The notes: generated by a model not told the origin, from the letters alone. Shown: positions 1 through 5,922, counted from the stretch's first letter. The stretch is DNA of 8,781 nucleotides from Desulfobacteraceae bacterium (GCA_030597505.1 JAUVRS010000090.1:1-8781); one strand, 5' to 3'. A program made the numbers and translations.

Positions 1-455
1 ACAAAAATCACTCCCAAAAAGGAGAGCACCATACCAACGCTTTTTAGCCGGGACAGGCGGTCTCCCTGGATCATAAAATGAGCGAAAAGCGCTATAAAAA
101 AAGGGTGGGTTGCGATAAGAACGGTCGTACGTCCTGCAAGCGAATTATTGATGCCCACATTTAGCAGACAGATTTGGAGAACAAAAAGAAAACCAAGCTG
201 TATAATCCCTCGTCCTTCCCCATCTTCCAGAGATAAGGCCACCCGGCTCCAAAGGGCCCAAATCAATACGATAAAAAAACCCAAAATAAACCGGATGCCG
301 GCAAGGGCAAAAGAAGAGACACCAGCCAAGGCAAACTTGATTGCAATGTTATTGCCCCCCCATAGGATAGTCAGGAGAAATGCTGCTCCGCCAGCCGCAA
401 GGGTGAGCCGCTCATTGAGAACTTTATGGTTCGATGGGGGTGAGTGCCTCGTCAT
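1..455 (-). CDS. DMT/EamA-family membrane transporter, 5' part (C-terminus beyond left edge)
   Basis: Reading the minus strand from ATG at 455-453 gives an open frame that runs off the left edge (151 full codons). The protein is strongly hydrophobic. After a polar N-terminus (1-18), likely membrane segments lie at about 19-44, 47-70, 84-102, 110-130 and 139 onward. The first contains LWGGNNIAIKFAL, which matches the W-G-x-N-x-x-x-x-K signature opening EamA repeats. HPFFIALFAHF near 117-127 matches the end of the fourth helix in this family. Family members are 10-helix inner-membrane exporters of about 290-300 residues for amino acids or other metabolites, so roughly half is present. The substrate cannot be told. 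The start has only a weak GGAA upstream (5 nt before the ATG) and no other ATG precedes the first helix. The gene diverges from the isomerase gene, and its start is 9 bp from an inverted-repeat element. Confidence 0.85.
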   Translation of the reverse strand, partial: MTRHSPPSNHKVLNERLTLAAGGAAFLLTILWGGNNIAIKFALAGVSSFALAGIRFILGFFIVLIWALWSRVALSLEDGEGRGIIQLGFLFVLQICLLNVGINNSLAGRTTVLIATHPFFIALFAHFMIQGDRLSRLKSVGMVLSFLGVIF

Positions 456-463
456 TCAGTTCC

Positions 464-654
464 GGTAATTATTCAGGTGGGTAGGGTAGGCTAAAGGCTG
501 AAGACTGTTAGGAAAAGCGAGAATACTGGGCACTTTGAAGCCATGTTTGATGCAGAAGTCTGCTGTTTCTCCGCCAAAGTGCGGCAATCGTTCTTTTCGG
601 ACTCCTTCAGCCTTCAGCCTAAACAGCTTCAGCCTGACTACCTGAGTAGTCACC
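464..654. repeat. Inverted-repeat intergenic element, copy 1
   Basis: This is a roughly 190-bp element with imperfect terminal inverted repeats. The left end begins GGTAATTATTCAGGTGG; the right end, reverse-complemented, begins GGTGACTACTCAGGTAG, followed on both sides by runs of CTGAAGGCTG-type sequence. A second copy is at 3293-3458. The right 84 bp of the two copies (570-653 versus 3374-3457) match at 75 positions by eye. The element takes up most of the divergent spacer between the transporter and isomerase genes. It has no transposase and no credible ORF, so it resembles a MITE or a REP/BIME-type palindromic unit. The rest of the spacer (655-691) holds the isomerase ribosome binding site. 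Confidence 0.75.
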
Positions 655-691
655 ATTCACCAATCATAAATCCTTTAGGAGGACTCACCAT

Positions 692-2590
692 ATGGTACTC
701 AGTCTCATGAGAAAACATGCCAAGTCCTGGCTCATAAAGTTTCTGATAGCCATCATTGCTGTGGTATTTGTTTTCTATTTTGGATATTCCTTTACGGCAA
801 CAAGGGGATTAAAGATAGCCTATGTCAACGGTGAACTGATAAATGAAGCAGCGTACGAGAAGGCCTATCGGGAGCTCGTGGAGGGAATGCGGCGACAATA
901 CCAGAGTATGTGGGACGACAACCTCATAGAAAAACTCAACATGAAACAACAGGCCTTGGAAGGACTTATCAATCAAAAATTGATCAGCCAGGAAGCCCGG
1001 AAACTGGGTCTCGATGTTACCGAAAGTGAAAGCCAAAAGGCCATCATGGATTATCCGGCCTTTCAGGTAGGCGGCAGATTTGACATGAGGCGCTACCAGG
1101 CCATCCTGGGCCAGAACCGTATGAAACCGGAGGATTTTGAGGTTACCATGGCCCTCCAACTGCTTGATGCAAAACTCCAGCAATTCTTATTTTCCTTTCT
1201 GGAGGTACCGGAGAATGCGGTGCTTGAGTATTACACCTTTAATAATGAAAAGATCAAACTCGGCTTTGTTCATTTCAACCCGGAAAAATTCGAAAAATCG
1301 GTCACTGTTGACCAGGCTGCCATGGAAAAATTCTTTAAGAAAAACCAGGAACAATACCGGGTCCCTGACAAGATCAAACTCACCTATATGGAAATCGATC
1401 CGGACGGTTTTAAGGAAAAGGTCACTATCACTGACGGGGAAATTGAAAGCTACTATGAATACAACCCCGACATGTTTGTGGAACGCAAACAGGTAAAGGC
1501 CCGGCATATTTTATTTAAACTCGAAAAGGATGCTGACGAGGCCACGGACAAAATAGTCAGGGAAGCGGCTGAGGCAGTCCTAAAAGAGGCGCGCCAGGGC
1601 AAGGATTTTGCGGAACTGGCCAAAAAACATTCCGAAGGTCCTTCAAAGTCAGAAGGGGGAGACCTGGGATATTTCTCTGAGGGCCAGATGGAAAGGGCCT
1701 TTGAGGAAGCGGCCTTCAAAATGAAAAAAGACGAAGTGAGCGATCTTGTAAGATCCTTTTTCGGGTATCATATTATTAAGGTGGAGGACATAAAGGAGAA
1801 GCGGACCAAACCCCTGGAAGAAGTTCGGGAACAGATAAGGGAGGTCCTGATCAGTGGAGCCACCGGAGAACTGGCCCATGAGAAGGGATTGTCCATAATG
1901 GACCAGATGCCGTATGACGTGGAACTTGACCAATATGCACCCCAACATAAACTCGAAACAAAAGATACGGGATATTTTGCCAGCGGAGAGCCCATACCGG
2001 GCATTTCACGGAGTGAGGAAAAGGGGAATCCTTTATTTTCATTGGATGCGAAGGAGACAAGCGAACTCATTGAACTGAATGGCAAGTTTTATATATTTCA
2101 ACTGGTTGAAAAAAAGCTATCTCACTTGCCTGACCTGAAGGATGTGGCCAAAAAGGTCAAAGAGGATTACACAAAATATCTTTCATATGAGAAGGCAAAC
2201 GGGGCCGCAAAAAGCTATCTGGAAGAGCTGCGAAAAGGAAAACCATGGCAAGAACTTGCCAAAGAAAAAAAGATGGACATAGGCGATACAGGCTATTTTA
2301 CGCGTAATGAATTGGTCCCCAAGATCGGTTATGACGCTGCCCTCATAGAAACCGCCTTCAAATTGAACAAAAACAAGAGATACCCGGATACCGTCTTTGA
2401 AAACAGCAAGGGTGCCTATGCTATCCGATGGGAAGGGAAAGAAGATATAGACAAGAAGACTTATGAAAAAGAAAAGGAGAAATACCGTTTTTCATTGATG
2501 CAGGCAAGGCAAAAACGTGTCTTTCAGAACTGGATCCAAAACCTGAGAAAGAATGCTGAAATAGAAATTGTAACCCCTGTTTCGGGTTAA
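692..2590 (+). CDS. Membrane-anchored parvulin-type peptidyl-prolyl isomerase, PpiD/SurA-like
   Basis: A 632-residue periplasmic folding factor. A short basic N-terminus (MRKHAKSWLIK) leads into one membrane helix at about 14-34, so the rest should sit in the periplasm as in PpiD. A SurA-N-like helical region spans about 42-165 (YVNGELINEAAYEKAYRE). The parvulin domain spans about 266-365. It has KARHILF with His272, the GGDLGYF loop at 323-328 and FGYHII with His360, so the two parvulin histidines are present. The C-terminal part holds two degenerate copies of the GYF half-domain, at 425-475 and 515-585. Family members usually help outer-membrane and secreted proteins fold by binding unfolded chains and isomerising X-Pro bonds. 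AGGAGG at 677-682, 9 nt upstream, supports this ATG; Met6 is the only close alternative. It converges with the DUF1285-like gene, whose stop is 20 bp away. The exact ortholog (PpiD or a Desulfobacterota paralogue) is not settled. Confidence 0.9.
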   Translation: MVLSLMRKHAKSWLIKFLIAIIAVVFVFYFGYSFTATRGLKIAYVNGELINEAAYEKAYRELVEGMRRQYQSMWDDNLIEKLNMKQQALEGLINQKLISQEARKLGLDVTESESQKAIMDYPAFQVGGRFDMRRYQAILGQNRMKPEDFEVTMALQLLDAKLQQFLFSFLEVPENAVLEYYTFNNEKIKLGFVHFNPEKFEKSVTVDQAAMEKFFKKNQEQYRVPDKIKLTYMEIDPDGFKEKVTITDGEIESYYEYNPDMFVERKQVKARHILFKLEKDADEATDKIVREAAEAVLKEARQGKDFAELAKKHSEGPSKSEGGDLGYFSEGQMERAFEEAAFKMKKDEVSDLVRSFFGYHIIKVEDIKEKRTKPLEEVREQIREVLISGATGELAHEKGLSIMDQMPYDVELDQYAPQHKLETKDTGYFASGEPIPGISRSEEKGNPLFSLDAKETSELIELNGKFYIFQLVEKKLSHLPDLKDVAKKVKEDYTKYLSYEKANGAAKSYLEELRKGKPWQELAKEKKMDIGDTGYFTRNELVPKIGYDAALIETAFKLNKNKRYPDTVFENSKGAYAIRWEGKEDIDKKTYEKEKEKYRFSLMQARQKRVFQNWIQNLRKNAEIEIVTPVSG

Positions 2591-2609
2591 AGGTCTCAGG
2601 TTAAGGGCC

Positions 2610-3113
2610 CTAAGGGTGTTGGTCGTTGAGGGCAACGTGATTCACCGTCAGGATGCTGTGTTTTTTCCCTCTCAGGGCCAGATAGTAAATCCCGTCGTCT
2701 TCCTCAATATATTCAGCCAGCTGGTAGTAAGCCGGACGGTTGAATCGGGCGGGAAAGATTCCGCCGTGGACGTTACAATACAGCACATTTCCTTCTCCCA
2801 CAAAAAGGGTATCCGGTGCCAGTTCCTCCCGGGTGTCATCGCTCAGGTATAGTATAATACGGCCAGTTTGATCCCGGCCCCCACCCTCGCAGACCACGCG
2901 CCGAACCACATGGGCCGTATCCTCCACATCCACAAGACAGCGCTCATCCTTCCAGTCGATAACATATTGACCCCCGGGGGCCAGCGACATGTTCTGGTAA
3001 AAGAGCTGTACCAAATCCCGACGGACCATCTCGACGCCCTTGTGGTACCAGCGGCCTTCCTTGTCGATATGGATCAAACAGGGCGGCAGTTCCTGATCTT
3101 GTGTTTCATCCAT
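2610..3113 (-). CDS. DUF1285-like conserved hypothetical protein
   Basis: A 167-residue soluble protein with no signal peptide or membrane segment. Residues 13-75 carry the pattern I-x-x-D-x-x-G-x-W-x-x-x-G-x-x-x-x-R-x-x-x-V-x-L-F, followed by GGQYVIDWKDERCLVDVEDTA. I recognise this as DUF1285-like: an N-terminal DG-W-x-x-G strand pair and a V-E-D-T/A turn. The second half (80-165) is rich in beta-prone sequence (IILYLSDDT, VLYCNVHGG, YYLALRGKK). Such proteins are sometimes labelled as MFS permeases in databases, which does not fit this small soluble sequence. The function is unknown. The stop is TAG at 2612-2610. The ATG at 3113-3111 has no strong Shine-Dalgarno; the nearest GGAG lies about 14 nt upstream. 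It is transcribed toward the isomerase gene and away from the aldolase. Confidence 0.75.
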   Translation of the reverse strand: MDETQDQELPPCLIHIDKEGRWYHKGVEMVRRDLVQLFYQNMSLAPGGQYVIDWKDERCLVDVEDTAHVVRRVVCEGGGRDQTGRIILYLSDDTREELAPDTLFVGEGNVLYCNVHGGIFPARFNRPAYYQLAEYIEEDDGIYYLALRGKKHSILTVNHVALNDQHP

Positions 3114-3171
3114 TGTCTTTTATAAAACTCCGTGACCCACAATTTGATCTTGTCCGGCTCTCCTTGTCTGC

Positions 3172-3292
3172 CGGAGACTGGATTCTCCCAAGCTAATTAA
3201 AATCTGGACTTATCAAAATATGGGCTGTCTATACACCCCGACATAGTGAGAGTCAAGTTTCGGAGACCGGATTCCCCCGGGGTTGTTAAAAT
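3172..3292. repeat. Pair of diverged direct repeats in divergent spacer
   Basis: Two 32-bp direct copies lie at 3172-3203 and 3261-3292. Both begin CGGAGAC-Y-GGATTC-Y-CCC and end TTAAAAT; I count 25 of 32 identical positions. The second copy abuts the left end of the inverted-repeat element at 3293. Between them is AT-rich sequence with no gene. The pair could be an old duplication or two operator-like half-sites upstream of the DUF1285-like gene; nothing in the sequence decides between these. Confidence 0.5.
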
Positions 3293-3458
3293 GGTAACTA
3301 ATCAGGTGGATAGGCTGAAGGCTGTTAGGAAAAAGCGCATTCGAAACCATCTTTGGTACAAGAACCAGATATTTCCGCCAAAGTACGGCAATCGTGCTTT
3401 TCTGCCCCCTTCAGCCTTCAGTCTAAACAGCTTCAGTCTGACTACGTGAGTAGTTACT
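3293..3458. repeat. Inverted-repeat intergenic element, copy 2
   Basis: This is the second copy of the element at 464-654, about 165 bp. The left end starts GGTAACTAATCAGGTGG and continues AGGCTGAAGGCTGTTAGG. The right end, reverse-complemented, starts GTAACTACTCACGTAG and continues CAGACTGAAGCTGTTTAG, so the ends form imperfect inverted repeats of about 34 bp. The core shared with copy 1 includes TCCGCCAAAGT-R-CGGCAATCG. Copy 1 is longer in the left half, so the two differ by internal insertions or deletions as well as substitutions. The element ends about 20 bp before a promoter that would drive the aldolase gene. Confidence 0.75.
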
Positions 3459-3479
3459 CAAAATGTTGATATATCCTGC

Positions 3480-3508
3480 TTGACAACGCCTGGTGGTTGG
3501 CCTAACAA
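3480..3508 (+). promoter_or_regulatory. Candidate sigma-70-type promoter for the aldolase gene
   Basis: A perfect TTGACA -35 box (3480-3485) is followed after 17 bp by TAACAA (3503-3508), a partial match to TATAAT. Transcription would start near 3515, leaving a leader of about 65 nt before the ATG at 3580. The weak -10 limits confidence, but the position just downstream of the repeat element and just upstream of the gene is sensible. If used, it excludes translation from the in-frame GTG at 3493. Confidence 0.45.
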
Positions 3509-3565
3509 TTGCTTCTCTGTTGGAAAGCAGCAGTGTTTTACTCAACCGCAATCAATTTGTTTTAT

Positions 3566-3572
3566 GGGAGGA
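3566..3572 (+). promoter_or_regulatory. Ribosome binding site deciding the aldolase start
   Basis: GGGAGGA ends 7 nt before the ATG at 3580. No comparable Shine-Dalgarno precedes the GTG at 3493 that opens the longer frame. Together with N-terminal similarity to LsrF (MAD...), it fixes the start at 3580. Confidence 0.8.
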
Positions 3573-3579
3573 TAGAGAT

Positions 3580-4476
3580 ATGGCCGATGCAGAAGGAATA
3601 CTGGATGCAAGGGATGTAAGCGAAATGGGCCCCCAGGCCGAGGGCAAAAAGAAAAGATGGTTAAAGGGCGCTGACAACCTTGATTGGGGGGTAAAAAACC
3701 GGCTGTCCCGTTTGATCAAACCGGATGGACGGTGTCAGTTTCTCCCCATCGATCACGGGTATTTCCAGGGGCCGACCCGCTGTCTTGAACGACCGGGGGA
3801 GACCATTCGGGACCTCACCCCTTACGCAGACGGGCTTTTTGTCACCCGGGGTGTCCTGAGGGCATCCATTGACCCCGATATTGAGACCCCCATTATCTTG
3901 AGAGTTTCAGGAGGCACCAGTGTGGTGGGGAAAGATCTCGCAAATGAAGTCCTTACCACCTCAATTGAAGATGTGATACGGCTAAACGTGGCTGCTGTGG
4001 GGATCTCCATATTTGTGGGAAGCGATTACGAAAAAGAGACCCTCCAGAGTCTGGCCTTCCTGGTTGATGAGTGTGAAGAATATGGCATTCCGGTCATGGC
4101 GGTGACAGCTGTCGGAAAAGAGATGGAAAAAAGGACATCCCGCTATCTTGGCCTTTGTTGCCGGATTGCCGCAGAACTGGGTGCAAGGATCGTAACGACC
4201 TATTATTGCGCGGAAGGGTTTGAAAAGGTGACAGACGGGTGCCCGGTCCCCGTGGTGATTGCCGGTGGTCCCAAGTGCGAGACGGAGCTCGAGGTCTTTG
4301 AATTTGTGTATGACGGAATACAAAAGGGGGCCATTGGTATTAACCTGGGGAGAAATGTGTGGCAGAGTCCCCATCCGGTGGCCGTCATGGGGGCGTTAAA
4401 CGCCGTTATTCACGATGACGCCACCCCTGCCCAGGCCCTTGATCTTTTTGAGACCCTAAAAGCCGAAAAACCATAG
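3580..4476 (+). CDS. LsrF-like class I aldolase/thiolase (DeoC/FbaB/LacD-type TIM barrel), active-site Lys replaced by Thr
   Basis: A 298-residue protein, close to the 291 of E. coli LsrF. LsrF is the thiolase that transfers the acetyl group of 3-hydroxy-5-phosphonooxypentane-2,4-dione to CoA in autoinducer-2 breakdown. Shared blocks in order: LDWGVKNRLSRL, the IDHGYFQGPT loop (Asp58, His59), VTRGVLR, RVSGGTS, GSDYE, PVMAVTAVGKEM, RIAAELGA, TYYCAEGFEKV, GCPVPVVIAGG and the phosphate-site-like LGRNVWQSPHPVAVM (Gly257 on). The E. coli Schiff-base lysine (Lys203, in IIKTYY) aligns with Thr206 here (IVTTYY, codon ACG at 4195-4197). The Lsr reaction is therefore doubtful, and no lsr transporter or kinase is nearby. 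The start at 3580 is set by GGGAGGA and family N-terminus; the frame stays open upstream to GTG 3493, but that extension is not LsrF-like. A dehydrogenase follows on the same strand, so a sugar or polyol role is plausible. Family call firm, substrate unknown. Confidence 0.88.
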   Translation: MADAEGILDARDVSEMGPQAEGKKKRWLKGADNLDWGVKNRLSRLIKPDGRCQFLPIDHGYFQGPTRCLERPGETIRDLTPYADGLFVTRGVLRASIDPDIETPIILRVSGGTSVVGKDLANEVLTTSIEDVIRLNVAAVGISIFVGSDYEKETLQSLAFLVDECEEYGIPVMAVTAVGKEMEKRTSRYLGLCCRIAAELGARIVTTYYCAEGFEKVTDGCPVPVVIAGGPKCETELEVFEFVYDGIQKGAIGINLGRNVWQSPHPVAVMGALNAVIHDDATPAQALDLFETLKAEKP

Positions 4477-4525
4477 CGGCCCTCAACAAGTGACCGGTGT
4501 CTGAAGCACGCCCGTTTAGAGGCAC

Positions 4526-4579
4526 GGTAACCGTGAACCCCTGAACCTGTGTGAACCTTTGAACCCGTGAACGGCTACC
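4526..4579. repeat. Period-8 TGAACC repeat inside short inverted arms
   Basis: Five consecutive units start with TGAAC: TGAACCCC (4534), TGAACCTGTG (4542, 2 bp longer), TGAACCTT (4552), TGAACCCG (4560) and TGAACGGC (4568). The array is bracketed by GGTAACCGT (4526-4534) and ACGGCTACC (4571-4579), inverted at 8 of 9 positions. It sits in the 119-bp spacer between the aldolase and dehydrogenase genes and ends about 5 bp before the dehydrogenase ribosome binding site. The same unit recurs at 5813-5860 and, inverted, at 5637-5664. Confidence 0.65.
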
Positions 4580-4595
4580 AGGCAAGGAACATGTT

Positions 4596-5627
4596 ATGCG
4601 CGTATTGATGTATTACAGCAACAATGATGTCCGTCTGGAAGAGATGCCCGTACCCAAAATCGGCCCGGGCGAACTCCTGATGAGGGTCCTCGCCAGCGGG
4701 ATATGCGGCAGCGATGTAATGGAATGGTACAGGCGGGACAAGGTCCCGTTGGTACTGGGGCACGAGGTTGCCGGCGAGGTCGTTGAAACCGGAGAAGGGG
4801 TGGAGAAATTTAAACCGGGAGATCGGGTGGCTGCAACCCACCACGTCCCCTGTAACACCTGCCATTATTGTCTTGACGGGCATCACACGGTTTGTGAGAC
4901 CCTTCTTAAGGGGACACATTTCCATCCAGGGGGATTTTCAGAGTATATCAGGGTGCCTGCCATCAACGTGGATCGCGGGGTCTTTTGCATTCCCGATGGT
5001 GTCAGCTATGAGGCGGCCTCTTTTATGGAACCGCTCGCCTGTGTGTTGCGGGGTCAGAAAACCGCCCGGTTGAGACCCGGGGCATCGGTCCTGGTCCTGG
5101 GAAGCGGCATATCCGGATTGCTGCATGTGGGTCTTGCGCGTGCCCTTGGGGCCGGATTGGTGGTGGCGGCCGACACCATCCCTTTTCGGCTCAAAAAGGC
5201 AAAAGAGATGGGGGCCCATCTTGTATTGCCGGTTGATGACACGATCATCCCCTCTTTTAGAGATGCCAATGGGGGCTGTTTGGCCGATCTGGTGATTATC
5301 TGTTTTGACGGGTTTATTCCCCTTGCATTAAAGGCAGTTGAAAAAGGAGGCACTGTGCTTTTCTTTGCGGGTGCAGCTGAAGGCGCGACCATTTCAACGC
5401 CCATAAACGACATTTTCTGGAGAACAGAAGTCACCCTCACCAGCTCTTACGCAGGCGCACCTTCAGATTGTCACACAGCCCTAAAACTGATAGGTGCGGG
5501 GGCTGTCCCGGTCCTCGATAGCGTTACTCACAGACTCTCAATGGTTGAAGCGTCCAAGGGGTTTCAGACAGTATCAAGCCCCGTAGATCATGACTGCATA
5601 AAGGTCTTGGTGGCGCCACAAACCTAA
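4596..5627 (+). CDS. Zinc-dependent medium-chain alcohol/polyol dehydrogenase
   Basis: A 343-residue MDR-superfamily oxidoreductase of the sorbitol/threonine dehydrogenase type; family members oxidise secondary alcohols with NAD(P). The GroES-like catalytic half has Cys37 in GICGSD, and His56-Glu57 in LGHEVAGEV, the usual catalytic zinc site, with Glu145 in FMEPLACVLRG. Structural zinc cysteines follow the C-x2-C-x2-C-x7-C pattern at 86, 89, 92 and 100. The Rossmann half has GSGISG (169-174), and Asp193 at the end of the next strand suggests NAD rather than NADP. Length is normal and no key residue is missing. AAGGA at 4584-4588, 7 nt from the ATG, supports the start; the ATG at 4591 is out of frame and stops at once. 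It lies 119 bp after the aldolase on the same strand, separated by a repeat, so co-transcription is possible. The substrate cannot be read from sequence. Confidence 0.9.
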   Translation: MRVLMYYSNNDVRLEEMPVPKIGPGELLMRVLASGICGSDVMEWYRRDKVPLVLGHEVAGEVVETGEGVEKFKPGDRVAATHHVPCNTCHYCLDGHHTVCETLLKGTHFHPGGFSEYIRVPAINVDRGVFCIPDGVSYEAASFMEPLACVLRGQKTARLRPGASVLVLGSGISGLLHVGLARALGAGLVVAADTIPFRLKKAKEMGAHLVLPVDDTIIPSFRDANGGCLADLVIICFDGFIPLALKAVEKGGTVLFFAGAAEGATISTPINDIFWRTEVTLTSSYAGAPSDCHTALKLIGAGAVPVLDSVTHRLSMVEASKGFQTVSSPVDHDCIKVLVAPQT

Positions 5628-5631
5628 TCTG

Positions 5632-5860
5632 TAAGCGTTCACAGGTTCAGGGTTCAACGTTCAGGGTTAGAGACAAAGACAAAGTTGAAGACCCGAAGTC
5701 CTTGTAAGAAATGCAGGTTTTGCCACATGATTGCCGATACGCCGCCAATTTTCAGATTGGGAATCACGAAGCCGGGTGCCTCTCACATACATACGTCTCC
5801 AACCTTAAACCGTGAACCCCTGAACCTCTGAACCTTTGAATCCGTGAACAGCTTAACCTG
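5632..5860. repeat. Terminal-inverted-repeat element built from TGAACC units
   Basis: The left end (5637-5674) carries four GTTCA units (5637, 5645, 5652, 5659) and then GGTTAGAGAC. The right end carries GTCTCCAACC (5795-5804) and then TGAACCCC, TGAACCTC, TGAACCTT, TGAATCCG and TGAACAGC at an exact period of 8 (5813-5852). Reverse-complemented, the right end aligns with the left through GGTT-R-GAGAC, giving inverted arms of about 45 bp around a core of about 115 bp. No ORF or transposase is inside. With the rest of 5628-6130 this fills a 503-bp gene-free spacer. Confidence 0.6.
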
Positions 5861-5886
5861 ATTTGAGACATTGGCTCGAAATAGTG

Positions 5887-5917
5887 CTTGACCGAAAACC
5901 CTGTTTTTTCGGTCAAG
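5887..5917. repeat. Perfect 12-bp hairpin between two repeat elements
   Basis: CTTGACCGAAAA (5887-5898) and TTTTCGGTCAAG (5906-5917) are perfect inverted arms around a 7-nt loop. There is no T-run immediately after the stem on either strand, so it is not a standard intrinsic terminator for the dehydrogenase, 260 bp upstream. It may be a protein site or part of the adjacent repeat cluster. Confidence 0.55.
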
Positions 5918-5922
5918 AAATT

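Noticed and set aside
148..468. 106-residue plus-strand frame
   Set aside because: It is antisense to the DMT transporter, whose minus-strand frame has clear membrane helices and the WGGN signature; the plus-strand product is basic and low-complexity.
456..656. 66-residue minus-strand frame
   Set aside because: It coincides almost exactly with the inverted-repeat element. Its first residues (MVTTQVVRLK) resemble those inside the frame at 3246-3449 only because the element arms are palindromic.
2591..2609. Terminator in the convergent gap around AGGGCCCT
   Set aside because: Only an 8-bp palindrome without loop or T-run; too weak to call.
3246..3449. 67-residue plus-strand frame
   Set aside because: It is made largely of repeat copy 2 and has no ribosome site or recognisable domain.
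3493..3579. N-terminal extension of the aldolase from GTG 3493
   Set aside because: A strong ribosome site and LsrF-like N-terminus support ATG 3580, and a promoter overlaps the extension.
4534..4575. CRISPR-like array of short repeats
   Set aside because: The units are 8 bp and contiguous with no spacers, and no cas genes are present.
5700..5760. Possible homology of the TGAACC-element core with the core of the 464-654 family (GATTGCCG, CTTGTA...GGTTT)
   Set aside because: The shared words are short and in a different order in the two families, so chance similarity is as likely.
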